Origin: a virus
Strand: one strand, 5' to 3'
Length of the DNA: 64,000 nt
IMG/VR virus record: IMGVR_UViG_3300047509_000103
Span: 16,858-80,857 of that record
The notes under the pieces: model-generated
Told to the model about the DNA's origin: nothing
Databases searched by the model: none
The model's input: only the letters and a program-made list of their open reading frames with translations
Made by a program: the position numbers and the translations under genes
Part shown: piece after piece, positions 16,453-23,066 of the stretch
Layout of the letters: each line of letters opens with the position of its first letter
How positions within the stretch are numbered: position 1 is the first letter of the stretch

Positions 16453-16481
16453 GGCCCGCCAAGCGCGGGCCTTTTGCTTTT
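16453..16481 (+). terminator. intrinsic terminator at the early/late boundary
   Basis: GGCCCGC (16453-16459) pairs perfectly with GCGGGCC (16465-16471) across the loop CAAGC, followed by TTTTGCTTTTT. This is a textbook rho-independent terminator on the plus strand, separating the patchwork/SH3-like genes from the lysis region. Confidence 0.85.
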
Positions 16482-16589
16482 TCCTGCCGCCCATATTGTC
16501 TGTCCTTCGGCAGAGACCTGGCCCACTGCGTGATCAGGCCGGTCTATTCGATTCACCCCGCAGCGGGCTCCAGACGGAATACACCTAGC

Positions 16590-16703
16590 AGCGCCGAGTG
16601 GCGCCGCGTCCCAATCGAGCGTTGTCTGGTACGGTGCGCAAATTGCCATCGTCGCAAAACGGCTCGTGAATTAGGTTGGTTTAGAGGTTCAAAAGCCGCC
16701 TGA
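16590..16703 (+). pseudogene. C-terminal remnant of an HNH endonuclease
   Basis: The frame ending at 16703 encodes EWRRVPIERCLVRCANCHRRKTARELGWFR. This closely follows the C-terminal pattern (I.KC.VRCANCHR.KTA..GW) of a common bacterial/phage HNH family. The upstream Cys pair and the catalytic His region are missing in all three frames, and the open frame would begin inside the terminator hairpin. I therefore read it as a decayed gene end. Confidence 0.45.
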
Positions 16704-16794
16704 TCCGAGGATACGCCGGGCGCCTTGTAACCGAAGCGCCCCGTCATTTTCAGGTCTGGCGACAACCGCGCCGACACCACAATCAGGAGTCACC

Positions 16795-17502
16795 ATGTCA
16801 CGCACACCACCCGTACCCGCTATTGCACCCGAGTTCGACACCGTCACAGGCTGGGATAAGCACCCAAGCAAGGTTGGCGGTCTTCGCAACCGATTCGTCG
16901 CCGAAGCAATCGCTGACATCGCGGCCGCCGGCTCACCCGAGATTGCAGCACACATCCCGCCGATCACCGTGGGCCGGTTCCTGATCGCGCCCGACAGCGG
17001 CACCAGCCTGCTCGAGCCGGATCTGGAGCGCTATCAGGTGCCCGACGCGGCGCAGGCGGCAGCCCTTGGCCTGACGGCGCAAGACCTTGTCCAGATTCGC
17101 GATAACCTGCGCCTGCTCAATGACTGGCAGGTATCCGTGTTCAAGGAGTCTGGCAAGTACGAAAGCAAGCCGCAGGACACCTACCGTGGCGAAGCCGGCC
17201 GCAGTGGATTCCCGAAGTACGTGCCGATCATGCAGCCGAAGTTTGGCCCGGACGGCAGCCCGGTCATGGCGACCATCTCGCCCATGGAAGCGGCACTCCA
17301 GTGGCAGTTCTACCACGCTTGTGTCGCCGAAGAGCAGACGAATTGGGCTGGCCAGACGTATCTGGCCCATGGCCCCATCCAAGGCGATCACTTCGTCGCC
17401 GACTCGTGGTTCGATCTGCGCGACGGTCGCAACCTCGCGCGCTACTACCGCAGCTGGGCCATCTCGTTCGGCGTCGACATCGATCCCGAACCGTCCACCT
17501 GA
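16795..17502 (+). CDS. hypothetical protein opening the lysis region
   Basis: 235 residues from ATG 16795 with AGGAG seven bases upstream. No signal peptide or membrane segment. The C-terminal half is rich in Trp, Tyr and His (LQWQFYHACVAEEQTNWAGQTYL...WFDLRDGRNLARYYRSWAISFG) and looks like a folded globular domain. I do not recognise a family. Being first in the late transcript and next to the lysis genes, it could be a virion or host-takeover protein, but the sequence does not tell. Confidence 0.65.
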   Translation: MSRTPPVPAIAPEFDTVTGWDKHPSKVGGLRNRFVAEAIADIAAAGSPEIAAHIPPITVGRFLIAPDSGTSLLEPDLERYQVPDAAQAAALGLTAQDLVQIRDNLRLLNDWQVSVFKESGKYESKPQDTYRGEAGRSGFPKYVPIMQPKFGPDGSPVMATISPMEAALQWQFYHACVAEEQTNWAGQTYLAHGPIQGDHFVADSWFDLRDGRNLARYYRSWAISFGVDIDPEPST

Positions 17503-17505
17503 CTT

Positions 17506-17646
17506 GTGAGCGCCGCGGACAGCCAATGGTGGTTATGGGTAGGTATTGCCATGGCCATCATTGTCCCGGCGCTTTGCGGTTTGTTTTACCTGCATTGCCG
17601 CGAGAAGCGGCTCCAAGTCGACGAAAGCGACGCTGCAGGATGTTGA
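17506..17646 (+). CDS. 46-residue single-pass membrane protein
   Basis: It starts at GTG 17506 just after the previous stop. The product MSAADSQWWLWVGIAMAIIVPALCGLFYLHCREKRLQ... has one membrane segment (about 9-29) followed by a basic, then acidic, cytoplasmic tail. The size and topology match pinholin-like or spanin-like lysis accessories, and the lysozyme gene follows closely. Other membrane proteins in the cluster are equally good holin candidates, so the role is open. Confidence 0.5.
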   Translation: MSAADSQWWLWVGIAMAIIVPALCGLFYLHCREKRLQVDESDAAGC

Positions 17647-17659
17647 CTGGAGAACGGTT

Positions 17660-17815
17660 ATGAGCCTCGGCGCGATCTTGTTGATCATCCTGATCCTGGC
17701 GCTGGTCGGCGCCTTCCCGGCATGGGGTTACCACAATTACGGCTACTACCCTTCGGGTGGCGTTGGCCTGCTCCTGCTGATTGTCATCGTCCTGCTGGTG
17801 CTCGGCCGCATCTAG
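17660..17815 (+). CDS. DUF3309 family two-pass membrane protein
   Basis: 51 residues starting MSLGAILLIILILALVGAFPAWGYHNYGYYPSGGVGLLLLIVIVLLVLGRI. This is the hallmark of the DUF3309 family: two very hydrophobic helices joined by a Tyr/Trp/Gly-rich turn. GGAG precedes the ATG. DUF3309 proteins are common bacterial membrane proteins of unknown function. In a lysis cassette, immediately before the lysozyme with which it is contiguous (the lysozyme GTG directly follows its stop), it may serve as a holin or have been recruited from a host. Confidence 0.8.
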   Translation: MSLGAILLIILILALVGAFPAWGYHNYGYYPSGGVGLLLLIVIVLLVLGRI

Positions 17816-18286
17816 GTGTATCCGCCCAGCTTGCAGGCTCTCGCCGATGGACGTCGGTGGGAAGGGTACTCGCTTGTCGTTTACCCAGACTCACGCGGTC
17901 TGCCGACGCAAGGGATCGGTCGTCACCACGGTGTGAACTTTGGTGATGCGCCAATTACCGATGCCATCGCCAGCCTGTGGTTCGCGCAAGACTGGCAGGA
18001 TGGTTACGCGACCGCGCACGGGATGTTTCCAGCGATCGACACTATCGATCAAGTGCGCCGCGAGTCACTGATTTGGATCCTGTTCAATATGGGGCAGGGC
18101 ACGCTTTCTCAGTTCGTCGCGTTCATCCAGCACGTCAACGCTGGAGAGTGGCCAGAGGCCGCGTTCCACGTGCTGACGAATATGGCTCATCACTTGACGC
18201 CTTACGTGCAGCAGGTCGGCGCGCGCGCTGAAGAAACCGGACTACGCATCGCCACTGGCGAAGTCTTATTGGAATTCAGAGCTTAG
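17816..18286 (+). CDS. endolysin, glycoside hydrolase family 24 lysozyme
   Basis: 156 residues from GTG 17816. The T4-lysozyme-type catalytic triad is present with the classic spacing: E16 (WEGYS), D25 (YPDSRG) and T31 (PTQGIG), followed by the GIGRHHG turn and a helical C-terminal lobe. It hydrolyses the beta-1,4 bond between N-acetylmuramic acid and N-acetylglucosamine to break the cell wall at the end of infection. There is no signal peptide or anchor, so release depends on a holin. Confidence 0.9.
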   Translation: MYPPSLQALADGRRWEGYSLVVYPDSRGLPTQGIGRHHGVNFGDAPITDAIASLWFAQDWQDGYATAHGMFPAIDTIDQVRRESLIWILFNMGQGTLSQFVAFIQHVNAGEWPEAAFHVLTNMAHHLTPYVQQVGARAEETGLRIATGEVLLEFRA

Positions 18287-18296
18287 GAGATCACTC

Positions 18297-18557
18297 ATGC
18301 ATTACAGGAACGGCCGTGAGGCCAAGAACGGTGACAAGGTTGTATCTCTGGCTGGCTACGGCAGCGGACCGGTCAACATCAATGCCATTGGCGTTCTGTT
18401 CGATGCCGCGCCCGGCAACGACTTCTGCAATGGCTACATCGCTTCGATCATTGGCGGCCCAGTCGTCGTCGCATGTATGTGCGATTGCCTGCATCTTGAT
18501 GATCTTGCGGCCCTGATCGTCGCCGCCGGCCTGGACAAGCGCCCGCCCGGGAAATAG
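18297..18557 (+). CDS. conserved small phage protein
   Basis: 86 residues with the pattern MHYRNGREAKNGDKVVSLAGYG...NAIGVLFDAAPGNDFCNGYIA...CDCLHLDD...LDKRP. This recurs in many temperate phages next to lysis or small late genes; its beta-rich start suggests a small barrel. A good ribosome-binding site (AGGAGATCACTC) precedes the ATG. No function is known. Confidence 0.75.
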   Translation: MHYRNGREAKNGDKVVSLAGYGSGPVNINAIGVLFDAAPGNDFCNGYIASIIGGPVVVACMCDCLHLDDLAALIVAAGLDKRPPGK

Positions 18558-18559
18558 CC

Positions 18560-18769
18560 ATGAAAGCGGAAAACTTCTGCTTCTGGCTGCAAGGCTTCTT
18601 CGAGCTGACAGACCCGAAGCAAGTGACACCCGAACAGGCCGAGCAAATCAAGACGCATCTCGCGCTTGTGTTTCAGCACGATCCGGCGATGGCGCACAAA
18701 GCGCCACCGCCAATTCCGGTGCTGGTGCCGCACCGCACTCCCGGCCGCGAACCAGTGCTGTTCTGCTGA
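18560..18769 (+). CDS. conserved small phage protein
   Basis: 69 residues: KAENFCFWLQGFFELTDPKQVTPEQAEQIKTHLALVFQHD, then a proline-rich tail. The first 40 residues match a short family found in phages of Pseudomonas, Burkholderia and Xanthomonas, often directly after the gene type seen at 18297. It starts two bases after the previous stop. Function unknown. Confidence 0.75.
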   Translation: MKAENFCFWLQGFFELTDPKQVTPEQAEQIKTHLALVFQHDPAMAHKAPPPIPVLVPHRTPGREPVLFC

Positions 18770-18770
18770 C

Positions 18771-19076
18771 ATGCGCACCGTATCCGGGATCTGCAACATG
18801 TGCGGGCGCCTAGCTCGCCAGCTCGAGCGATCGAAAGGCTGGAGCGTTGTGCAGATAGGCGTCACGCAATTGCAGATGCACCACGAGTGCGCTGAGCAGT
18901 ATCGCGGCGACGGGTTGCTCCCGACAGCGACGTACAGGCGCCGCACGGATTCACTGCGTGAGCGAGTAGAGCGCGCTAATGCTGTTGAGACATTGCCGCG
19001 TCGCCGCCCGCGGCCGCCGGAAGGCAAGCTGTGGTTCGGCGGTCTGCGCGACGAACGCGCCCTTAACTTCCACTGA
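18771..19076 (+). CDS. small putative zinc-binding protein
   Basis: Started at ATG 18771 just after the previous stop. About 101 residues with CNMCGRLARQL near the N-terminus and HHEC some 30 residues later, which could make a C-C-H-C zinc site. The remainder is very basic (YRRRTDSLRERVERAN...PRRRPRPPEGK). It is a possible nucleic-acid binding protein, but no family is recognised. Confidence 0.6.
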   Translation: MRTVSGICNMCGRLARQLERSKGWSVVQIGVTQLQMHHECAEQYRGDGLLPTATYRRRTDSLRERVERANAVETLPRRRPRPPEGKLWFGGLRDERALNFH

Positions 19077-19084
19077 GGCGGCAC

Positions 19085-19468
19085 ATGAAAGTCCAGTGCA
19101 ACACTCGTTGCCAGCGCGTCATCGCGTACCTGCTGATCAAGCTGAACCAGCCCACGACATGGGCAGGGTTCGCGACCGCTGCAACCGCGTTTGGGATCAA
19201 CTTCTCGCCCGAGAAGTGGCAGGTCATATCGACCACTGGCATGTCCGTCGTGTCCTTCTGCCTGTTCCTGGCGAGCGAAGGGCGAAACAAGCCGGACAAC
19301 CCCAATCTGAGCACTGTGCTGAGGGGCGAAATGCCGCCGCCCAAGGCTGCCATCGTGCCGCCCAGCACCGATGGGATGGCAACGCTGACCCAAGCCCAGG
19401 TGAAAAGCGAGGTTGTGGATCCGGCCGGCGAAGTGCACGCGCAACCTACGGACAAGCCAAATGGCTGA
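19085..19468 (+). CDS. putative holin-like membrane protein
   Basis: 127 residues. Two hydrophobic segments follow a basic N-terminus: about 25-40 (WAGFATAATAFGINF) and 47-63 (QVISTTGMSVVSFCLFLA), separated by a short charged turn. A hydrophilic tail of about 60 residues follows. This organisation (KLNQPTTWAGF...) is common in phage proteins annotated as holins. It lies downstream of the lysozyme with other small membrane proteins. Holins form the membrane lesion that releases endolysin; assignment is by topology and neighbourhood. Confidence 0.55.
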   Translation: MKVQCNTRCQRVIAYLLIKLNQPTTWAGFATAATAFGINFSPEKWQVISTTGMSVVSFCLFLASEGRNKPDNPNLSTVLRGEMPPPKAAIVPPSTDGMATLTQAQVKSEVVDPAGEVHAQPTDKPNG

Positions 19469-19562
19469 CCTGATCGCATCGGCGCACTGGTGGCTACCAC
19501 TGGTGCTTGGCGCCGGAGTCGAACTGATTCTCGGTTGGATGAAGATGCGGGGGCGCAGATGA
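19461..19562 (+). CDS. 33-residue membrane microprotein
   Basis: MADLIASAHWWLPLVLGAGVELILGWMKMRGRR: one hydrophobic helix (about 10-26) and a basic C-terminus. It overlaps the end of the holin-like gene by eight bases and the start of the next gene closely follows its stop. Probably a lysis accessory such as a holin modulator; support is topology and position only. Confidence 0.45.
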   Translation: MADLIASAHWWLPLVLGAGVELILGWMKMRGRR

Positions 19563-19895
19563 ATGACAACGCCACTGGAACAAGCCGACCTCATCATCAC
19601 GGAAGTGGAGGGGATTTTCGCAGACCCGACTTTGAACGCCGCCCAGCGGGCTGGCAGTCTCTTACCTTATGTGCCGAGGCTCCTAAACGCGACGAAGGAT
19701 CTACGAGAATTCCATCTTGGGTACAGCTTGGAACATCGCCGCATTTCCGCGCTGGTATCAAAGCTGCTGCGAACGATGCTCGACGCATCTACTGGGGAGC
19801 TGAAGTGGGTTGCGGACTTGCCGCCTGGGAAAGCGCCGGAATTCCGGCGTGCGTTGACTGACCTTCAAACCCATTTTAAGCAGACCCCAGTATGA
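19563..19895 (+). CDS. hypothetical helical protein in lysis cluster
   Basis: 110 residues, all-helical by pattern (LEQADLIITEVEGIFADPTLNAAQRAGSLLPYVPRLLNATKDL...), without signal or membrane segment. The ATG directly follows the previous stop, and the gene overlaps the lipase gene by four bases, so it is probably expressed with it. It might be a lipase chaperone or an unrelated virion protein; I recognise no family. Confidence 0.6.
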   Translation: MTTPLEQADLIITEVEGIFADPTLNAAQRAGSLLPYVPRLLNATKDLREFHLGYSLEHRRISALVSKLLRTMLDASTGELKWVADLPPGKAPEFRRALTDLQTHFKQTPV

Positions 19896-20728
19896 CCACA
19901 GCGGCAGAGTACGCATGCCTTGCCGGTTACGCGGAAGCGATGAATGCGGCAGGCTTGTTGGCGCCACCGATCGACACGCGCGCGAACGATTGGCAAATCG
20001 TCGGCTATATCACCGCCCAGAACGCGCTGTTCAACCTGCAGCGCGTTGGCGTCGGCCAGCGCGTGTTCTTCGGTTTCCACGCGTTCAGAATGTCCGATCC
20101 AAGAGAGCACGTCGTCGTCATACGCGGCACCGAGAGCGCGATCGAATGGATAGAGGACGCCGACGCGATACTGGCGCCGGGACCGCCCATCGGGTTAGTG
20201 CATCGTGGTTTCTGGAGCATCTACCAGAGCGCGCGATACTTCTCGCACGGCGCGCTTGGTGATGGCTTGCTCGCCGCGCAGGGCATCACCGCAGCAATGC
20301 CGATCGGCGCATCGGTGACATTCATCGGTCACAGCCTAGGCGGACCAATAGCTACATACATGGTACATGACACCGCGCGTATTCCATTCGCCCCGCGGCA
20401 GCGTGAATTCTCTCTCGGTGCTGTGCTGTTCGCGAGCCCGCGCCCAGGCGACCGTGCCTACGTCGAGAACTTCGACGAGGTGGTCGGCAAGCTGAACTAT
20501 TCATGTTACGCATACGAACGCGACCGCGTTCCGCACTTGCCGGTCTGGATTCCGACGCTGCCGTTCAAGTCACTGCTTGGCACGACATGGATCAAGCCAT
20601 CGCAGTCGCAGGCAATCATCAGCGATACGCCTGGGTGCTGCCATGCAGCCACGTCTTACGCACGAATGCTTGATTATGCTAGTGCCGACGGCACAAATAG
20701 CTGTGTATTGGGACCGAGACCCAGCTGA
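19892..20728 (+). CDS. class 3 lipase-like alpha/beta hydrolase
   Basis: 278 residues with the lipase class 3 layout: VVVIRGTES (oxyanion strand, 74-82), nucleophile elbow GHSLGG with S148, FASPRPGD (180-187), D211 in RDRVPHLP and H251 near the C-terminus, giving a full Ser-Asp-His triad. No signal peptide. Such enzymes hydrolyse acyl esters in glycerolipids. In the lysis cluster it could attack membrane lipids after holin action, or be a virion enzyme acting during entry. It overlaps the previous gene by four bases and the HNH gene by one. Confidence 0.85.
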   Translation: MTTAAEYACLAGYAEAMNAAGLLAPPIDTRANDWQIVGYITAQNALFNLQRVGVGQRVFFGFHAFRMSDPREHVVVIRGTESAIEWIEDADAILAPGPPIGLVHRGFWSIYQSARYFSHGALGDGLLAAQGITAAMPIGASVTFIGHSLGGPIATYMVHDTARIPFAPRQREFSLGAVLFASPRPGDRAYVENFDEVVGKLNYSCYAYERDRVPHLPVWIPTLPFKSLLGTTWIKPSQSQAIISDTPGCCHAATSYARMLDYASADGTNSCVLGPRPS

Positions 20729-21210
20729 TGTTCGACAAGATCGCTTGGCAGCGCCAATGGCGCGCTGAGAATAAAGAACGCAACACCGGATATCACATTG
20801 CCGCTTACAGGCGCGATCCGGAAAAGCACAAAGCAGCGCACAACAAATGGCGCGATGCGAACGTGCAAAAAGCGAATGACGCGACATCGCAATGGCGTGG
20901 CAGGAACAAGGAAAAACTGCTCGCTTACTCGCGCGACTACGCTGCTAGAAATAGAGCAAGCCGTGCCGCGAATCAAGCGAAGCGTCGCGCTTTGAAGCTA
21001 TTGGCAACACCGCTGTGGGCAGACCACGAGTTGATTGAACTCATCTATGCCGAGGCTGCGCATCGTGGCTTGGAAGTTGATCACGTGATACCGCTTCAAG
21101 GCAAGACTGTTTGTGGCTTGCACGTGCATACGAACATGCAATTGCTCAGTGCTGGCGAGAATTACAGCAAGCGCAACAAGTACCCGTATCCATCAAGGAT
21201 TCCACTATGA
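20728..21210 (+). CDS. HNH endonuclease with repeat-like basic N-terminus
   Basis: 160 residues. The first 95 are basic and Ala/Asn-rich, with repeated YRRDPEKHKAAHNKWR-type helices like those ahead of many phage HNH domains. The C-terminus has LEVDHVIPL, VCGLHV, NM and ENYSKRN, the conserved residues of an HNH fold. The same C-terminal module is found in the minus-strand protein at 59874-60494. It begins one base into the lipase stop and overlaps the lipoprotein gene. It lies about 1.3 kb upstream of the terminase genes, so it may be either a homing nuclease or a packaging helper. Confidence 0.85.
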   Translation: MFDKIAWQRQWRAENKERNTGYHIAAYRRDPEKHKAAHNKWRDANVQKANDATSQWRGRNKEKLLAYSRDYAARNRASRAANQAKRRALKLLATPLWADHELIELIYAEAAHRGLEVDHVIPLQGKTVCGLHVHTNMQLLSAGENYSKRNKYPYPSRIPL

Positions 21211-21818
21211 AACGCATCTCGCAGTTGTGTCTCATCGTCGCATTCGCAGCCATTTCTGGCTGCGCTGCGCTTCAAGCTACGAATTCCAAAATTCAGCAGG
21301 ATGTGCAGAAGGTCGAGGCGAAGATTGCCACCGACGTTCAAGCCGCATCGGTGCCGGACTTGGAGAATGCAAAGCTCGGCGCCGCGAACCTGCCGGAACC
21401 GCAGAAAACTGACGCGCTGACCTGCATCAACGAGCAGGAAGTGTATCTTGGCTCGGTCGTTACAGCGCTCACGGCTGTTCAGACAACGACTACGACGCCT
21501 GGGCCCGCTTTCAATCCGTTGCAGCCCGGTATTTTTACATTGGCCGTTGACGCCCAGTTGCAGGCCAATACGAGCAACATCGATCCGCTGGCGCTATTGA
21601 CCGCTGCGATACCGCAGGTTCCGCATCAACTGGTGAAGGACTGCCTGATCGTGATCACTGATTCAAAGGTGGCAATCGCAAAGCTCGGACTACAAGCGGC
21701 AACGTTGGCGGCTAGCGTCGCGAACATAGGTGCTGCAGCCAAGCTCAAGGCTGGTGCTTCGGCGCTAAAAGCCGGAGAGGCCGCCTTGAAGGTCGAAGCA
21801 GCTGCGGTGCATCCATAG
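21207..21818 (+). CDS. predicted lipoprotein
   Basis: 203 residues from ATG 21207, overlapping the HNH stop. The N-terminus MKRISQLCLIVAFAAISGC has a lipoprotein signal with lipobox AISGC, so Cys19 would be lipidated after cleavage. The mature part is Ala/Thr-rich and helical (NSKIQQDVQKVEAKIATDVQ at its start, long alanine-rich helices at its end). Phage lipoproteins serve as outer spanins or as superinfection-exclusion factors. It is longer than usual outer spanins and no partner inner spanin is evident, so its role is open. Confidence 0.75.
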   Translation: MKRISQLCLIVAFAAISGCAALQATNSKIQQDVQKVEAKIATDVQAASVPDLENAKLGAANLPEPQKTDALTCINEQEVYLGSVVTALTAVQTTTTTPGPAFNPLQPGIFTLAVDAQLQANTSNIDPLALLTAAIPQVPHQLVKDCLIVITDSKVAIAKLGLQAATLAASVANIGAAAKLKAGASALKAGEAALKVEAAAVHP

Positions 21819-22016
21819 GTGGCTGCGGTCAAATCCTCAGCCGTCTCGGACATCGAGTACGACCACGCCAAGCAGCAAATGCACGTCGTGTTCAAGGGTG
21901 GGAAGAAGTACACCTACCACGACGTGCCGGCCAAGGTTCATAGCACGGTGGTCAGTGCCGCCAGCATCGGCCAGGCGATGGCCAAGCACGTGCTCGGCAA
22001 GTATCGACACACGTAG
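21819..22016 (+). CDS. KTSC domain protein
   Basis: 65 residues, starting at GTG 21819 directly after the previous stop. VKSSAVSDIEYDHAKQQMHVVFKGGKKYTYHDVPAKVHSTVVSAASIGQAMAKHVLGKYRHT matches the KTSC domain, a small beta-rich fold fused to lysyl-tRNA synthetases and common as a stand-alone phage protein. Its biochemical role is not established; RNA or protein binding has been suggested. The family assignment is firm, the function is not. Confidence 0.85.
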   Translation: MAAVKSSAVSDIEYDHAKQQMHVVFKGGKKYTYHDVPAKVHSTVVSAASIGQAMAKHVLGKYRHT

Positions 22017-22027
22017 GAGAAATACCA

Positions 22028-22291
22028 ATGAACCGGCGTGAGTTCTTCGCGATGACTGCAGGCGCTGCGTTGGGCGGGATAGTTGCTGGCGCGGTTGCCA
22101 ATCAGCTGACTCCAGCGCGCCCGGCGATTGTACCGGCGTGCATGGAGATGTCGCCAGATCTGCCGCAGAGCAATACGGCGCAGTTGATGCGTTCGACTTT
22201 TCCGAGCGTTTCGGAGATTCAGGAGCAGTTGGCGAATTCGGCGATGTCTGCCGTAAATGTCGGCGCTAGCATTCGTAGGGATCAACCATGA
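22028..22291 (+). CDS. small protein with Tat-like signal
   Basis: 87 residues. MNRREFFAMTAGAALGGIVAGAVANQ contains a twin-arginine motif (NRREFF) and a Gly/Ala-rich hydrophobic segment, as in Tat-exported proteins. The rest is a short soluble segment. It ends at ATGA of the next gene. Export through Tat by a phage late protein would be unusual; it may instead stay anchored by the uncleaved segment. Function unknown. Confidence 0.6.
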   Translation: MNRREFFAMTAGAALGGIVAGAVANQLTPARPAIVPACMEMSPDLPQSNTAQLMRSTFPSVSEIQEQLANSAMSAVNVGASIRRDQP

Positions 22292-22500
22292 AGATCACAA
22301 CCAAACAGCGCGACGCGTTGCCGGCGAGCAAGTTCGCGTTGCCCGAGCAGCGCAAGTATCCGGTTAACGACCGAGCTCACGCCGCGAACGCCAAGGCGCG
22401 CGCCACGCAGCAGTTCGACAAGGGCAACCTGAGCATGTCGGCCAAGCAGCAGGTTGTCAGGGCCGCGAACCGCACGCTCAGTCGTGGCCGGGGTAGCTGA
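22288..22500 (+). CDS. conserved small phage protein (ALPEQRKYP type)
   Basis: 70 residues with the recurrent phage pattern LPASKFALPEQRKYPVNDRAHAANAKARATQQ...KQQVVRAANRTL. Proteins of this type are found near phage head genes and in prophages; their function is not known. It overlaps the previous gene by four bases and lies just before the terminase small subunit. Confidence 0.75.
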   Translation: MKITTKQRDALPASKFALPEQRKYPVNDRAHAANAKARATQQFDKGNLSMSAKQQVVRAANRTLSRGRGS

Positions 22501-22508
22501 GAATCGTC

Positions 22509-23066
22509 ATGGCAACCAAGCAGCGTAAACGCCGGGACGGCCATGTTCCGGCGAAAGGTCAGCAGGACGTCACCAAAGCTGCGCAGCCAAAGCGTAAGAA
22601 GCGCAAAGCAAAAGCCCCAAAGCCTAACGGTAGACCGTCTGACTACAGGCCGAGGTTTTGCAAGAAGGCGCAGGAAATGGCGCATGGAGGCGCAACCGAT
22701 CGCGAAATCGCGGAAAAGCTGGGGGTGCACGAAGTCACACTCTATCGCTGGCAGCACGAGCACCCAGAGTTTCGCAGTGCCATAAAGCTCGGGAAGGAGG
22801 CTGCAGACAAGCGCGTCGAGCAATCTCTCTACCGTCGCGCCATTGGCTACAGCCACGACGCCACGAAGATCATGCAGAACAACGGTGTCCCGGTGATCGT
22901 TCCGTACGTCGAGCACTTTCCGCCTGATCCGACATCAATGATCTTCTGGCTAAAGAACCGCAAGCCGAAGGATTGGCGCGACAAGATCGACCACGAGCAC
23001 GCTGGTGCGAATGGTGGACCGATTGAACTGACAGCGATCAGATTGGTGCCATTGGGGCGCGAGTGA
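22509..23066 (+). CDS. terminase small subunit
   Basis: 185 residues. A very basic N-terminus (KQRKRRDGH...PKRKKRKAKAPK) precedes a GRPSDYRPRFCKKAQEMAHGGATDREIAEKLGVHEVTLYRW helix-turn-helix (about 41-81). The C-terminal part has EHFPPDPTSMIFWLKNRKPKDWRDK, typical of small terminase proteins. It would bind the packaging start site and regulate the large subunit encoded four bases into its end. No pac or cos site was identified. Confidence 0.85.
   Translation: MATKQRKRRDGHVPAKGQQDVTKAAQPKRKKRKAKAPKPNGRPSDYRPRFCKKAQEMAHGGATDREIAEKLGVHEVTLYRWQHEHPEFRSAIKLGKEAADKRVEQSLYRRAIGYSHDATKIMQNNGVPVIVPYVEHFPPDPTSMIFWLKNRKPKDWRDKIDHEHAGANGGPIELTAIRLVPLGRE

Larger units (their letters stand above)
16323..16794 (+). 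other. 472-bp gap between early and late genes
   Basis: The longest gap in the window. It holds a TTGACA hexamer at 16356-16361, two copies of ACACATTTG (16337-16345 and 16424-16432), a strong intrinsic terminator at 16453-16481, and from about 16590 a degraded HNH coding remnant. From 16704 to 16794 only the leader and ribosome-binding site (AGGAG) of the next gene are seen. The layout of promoter-like element, short transcript and terminator upstream of lysis genes recalls lambda pR'-tR'. Confidence 0.6.

Noticed and set aside
16449-16703. Intact 84-residue gene
   Set aside because: Its ATG lies at the edge of the terminator hairpin and only the last 35 codons show family similarity; read as an HNH remnant.
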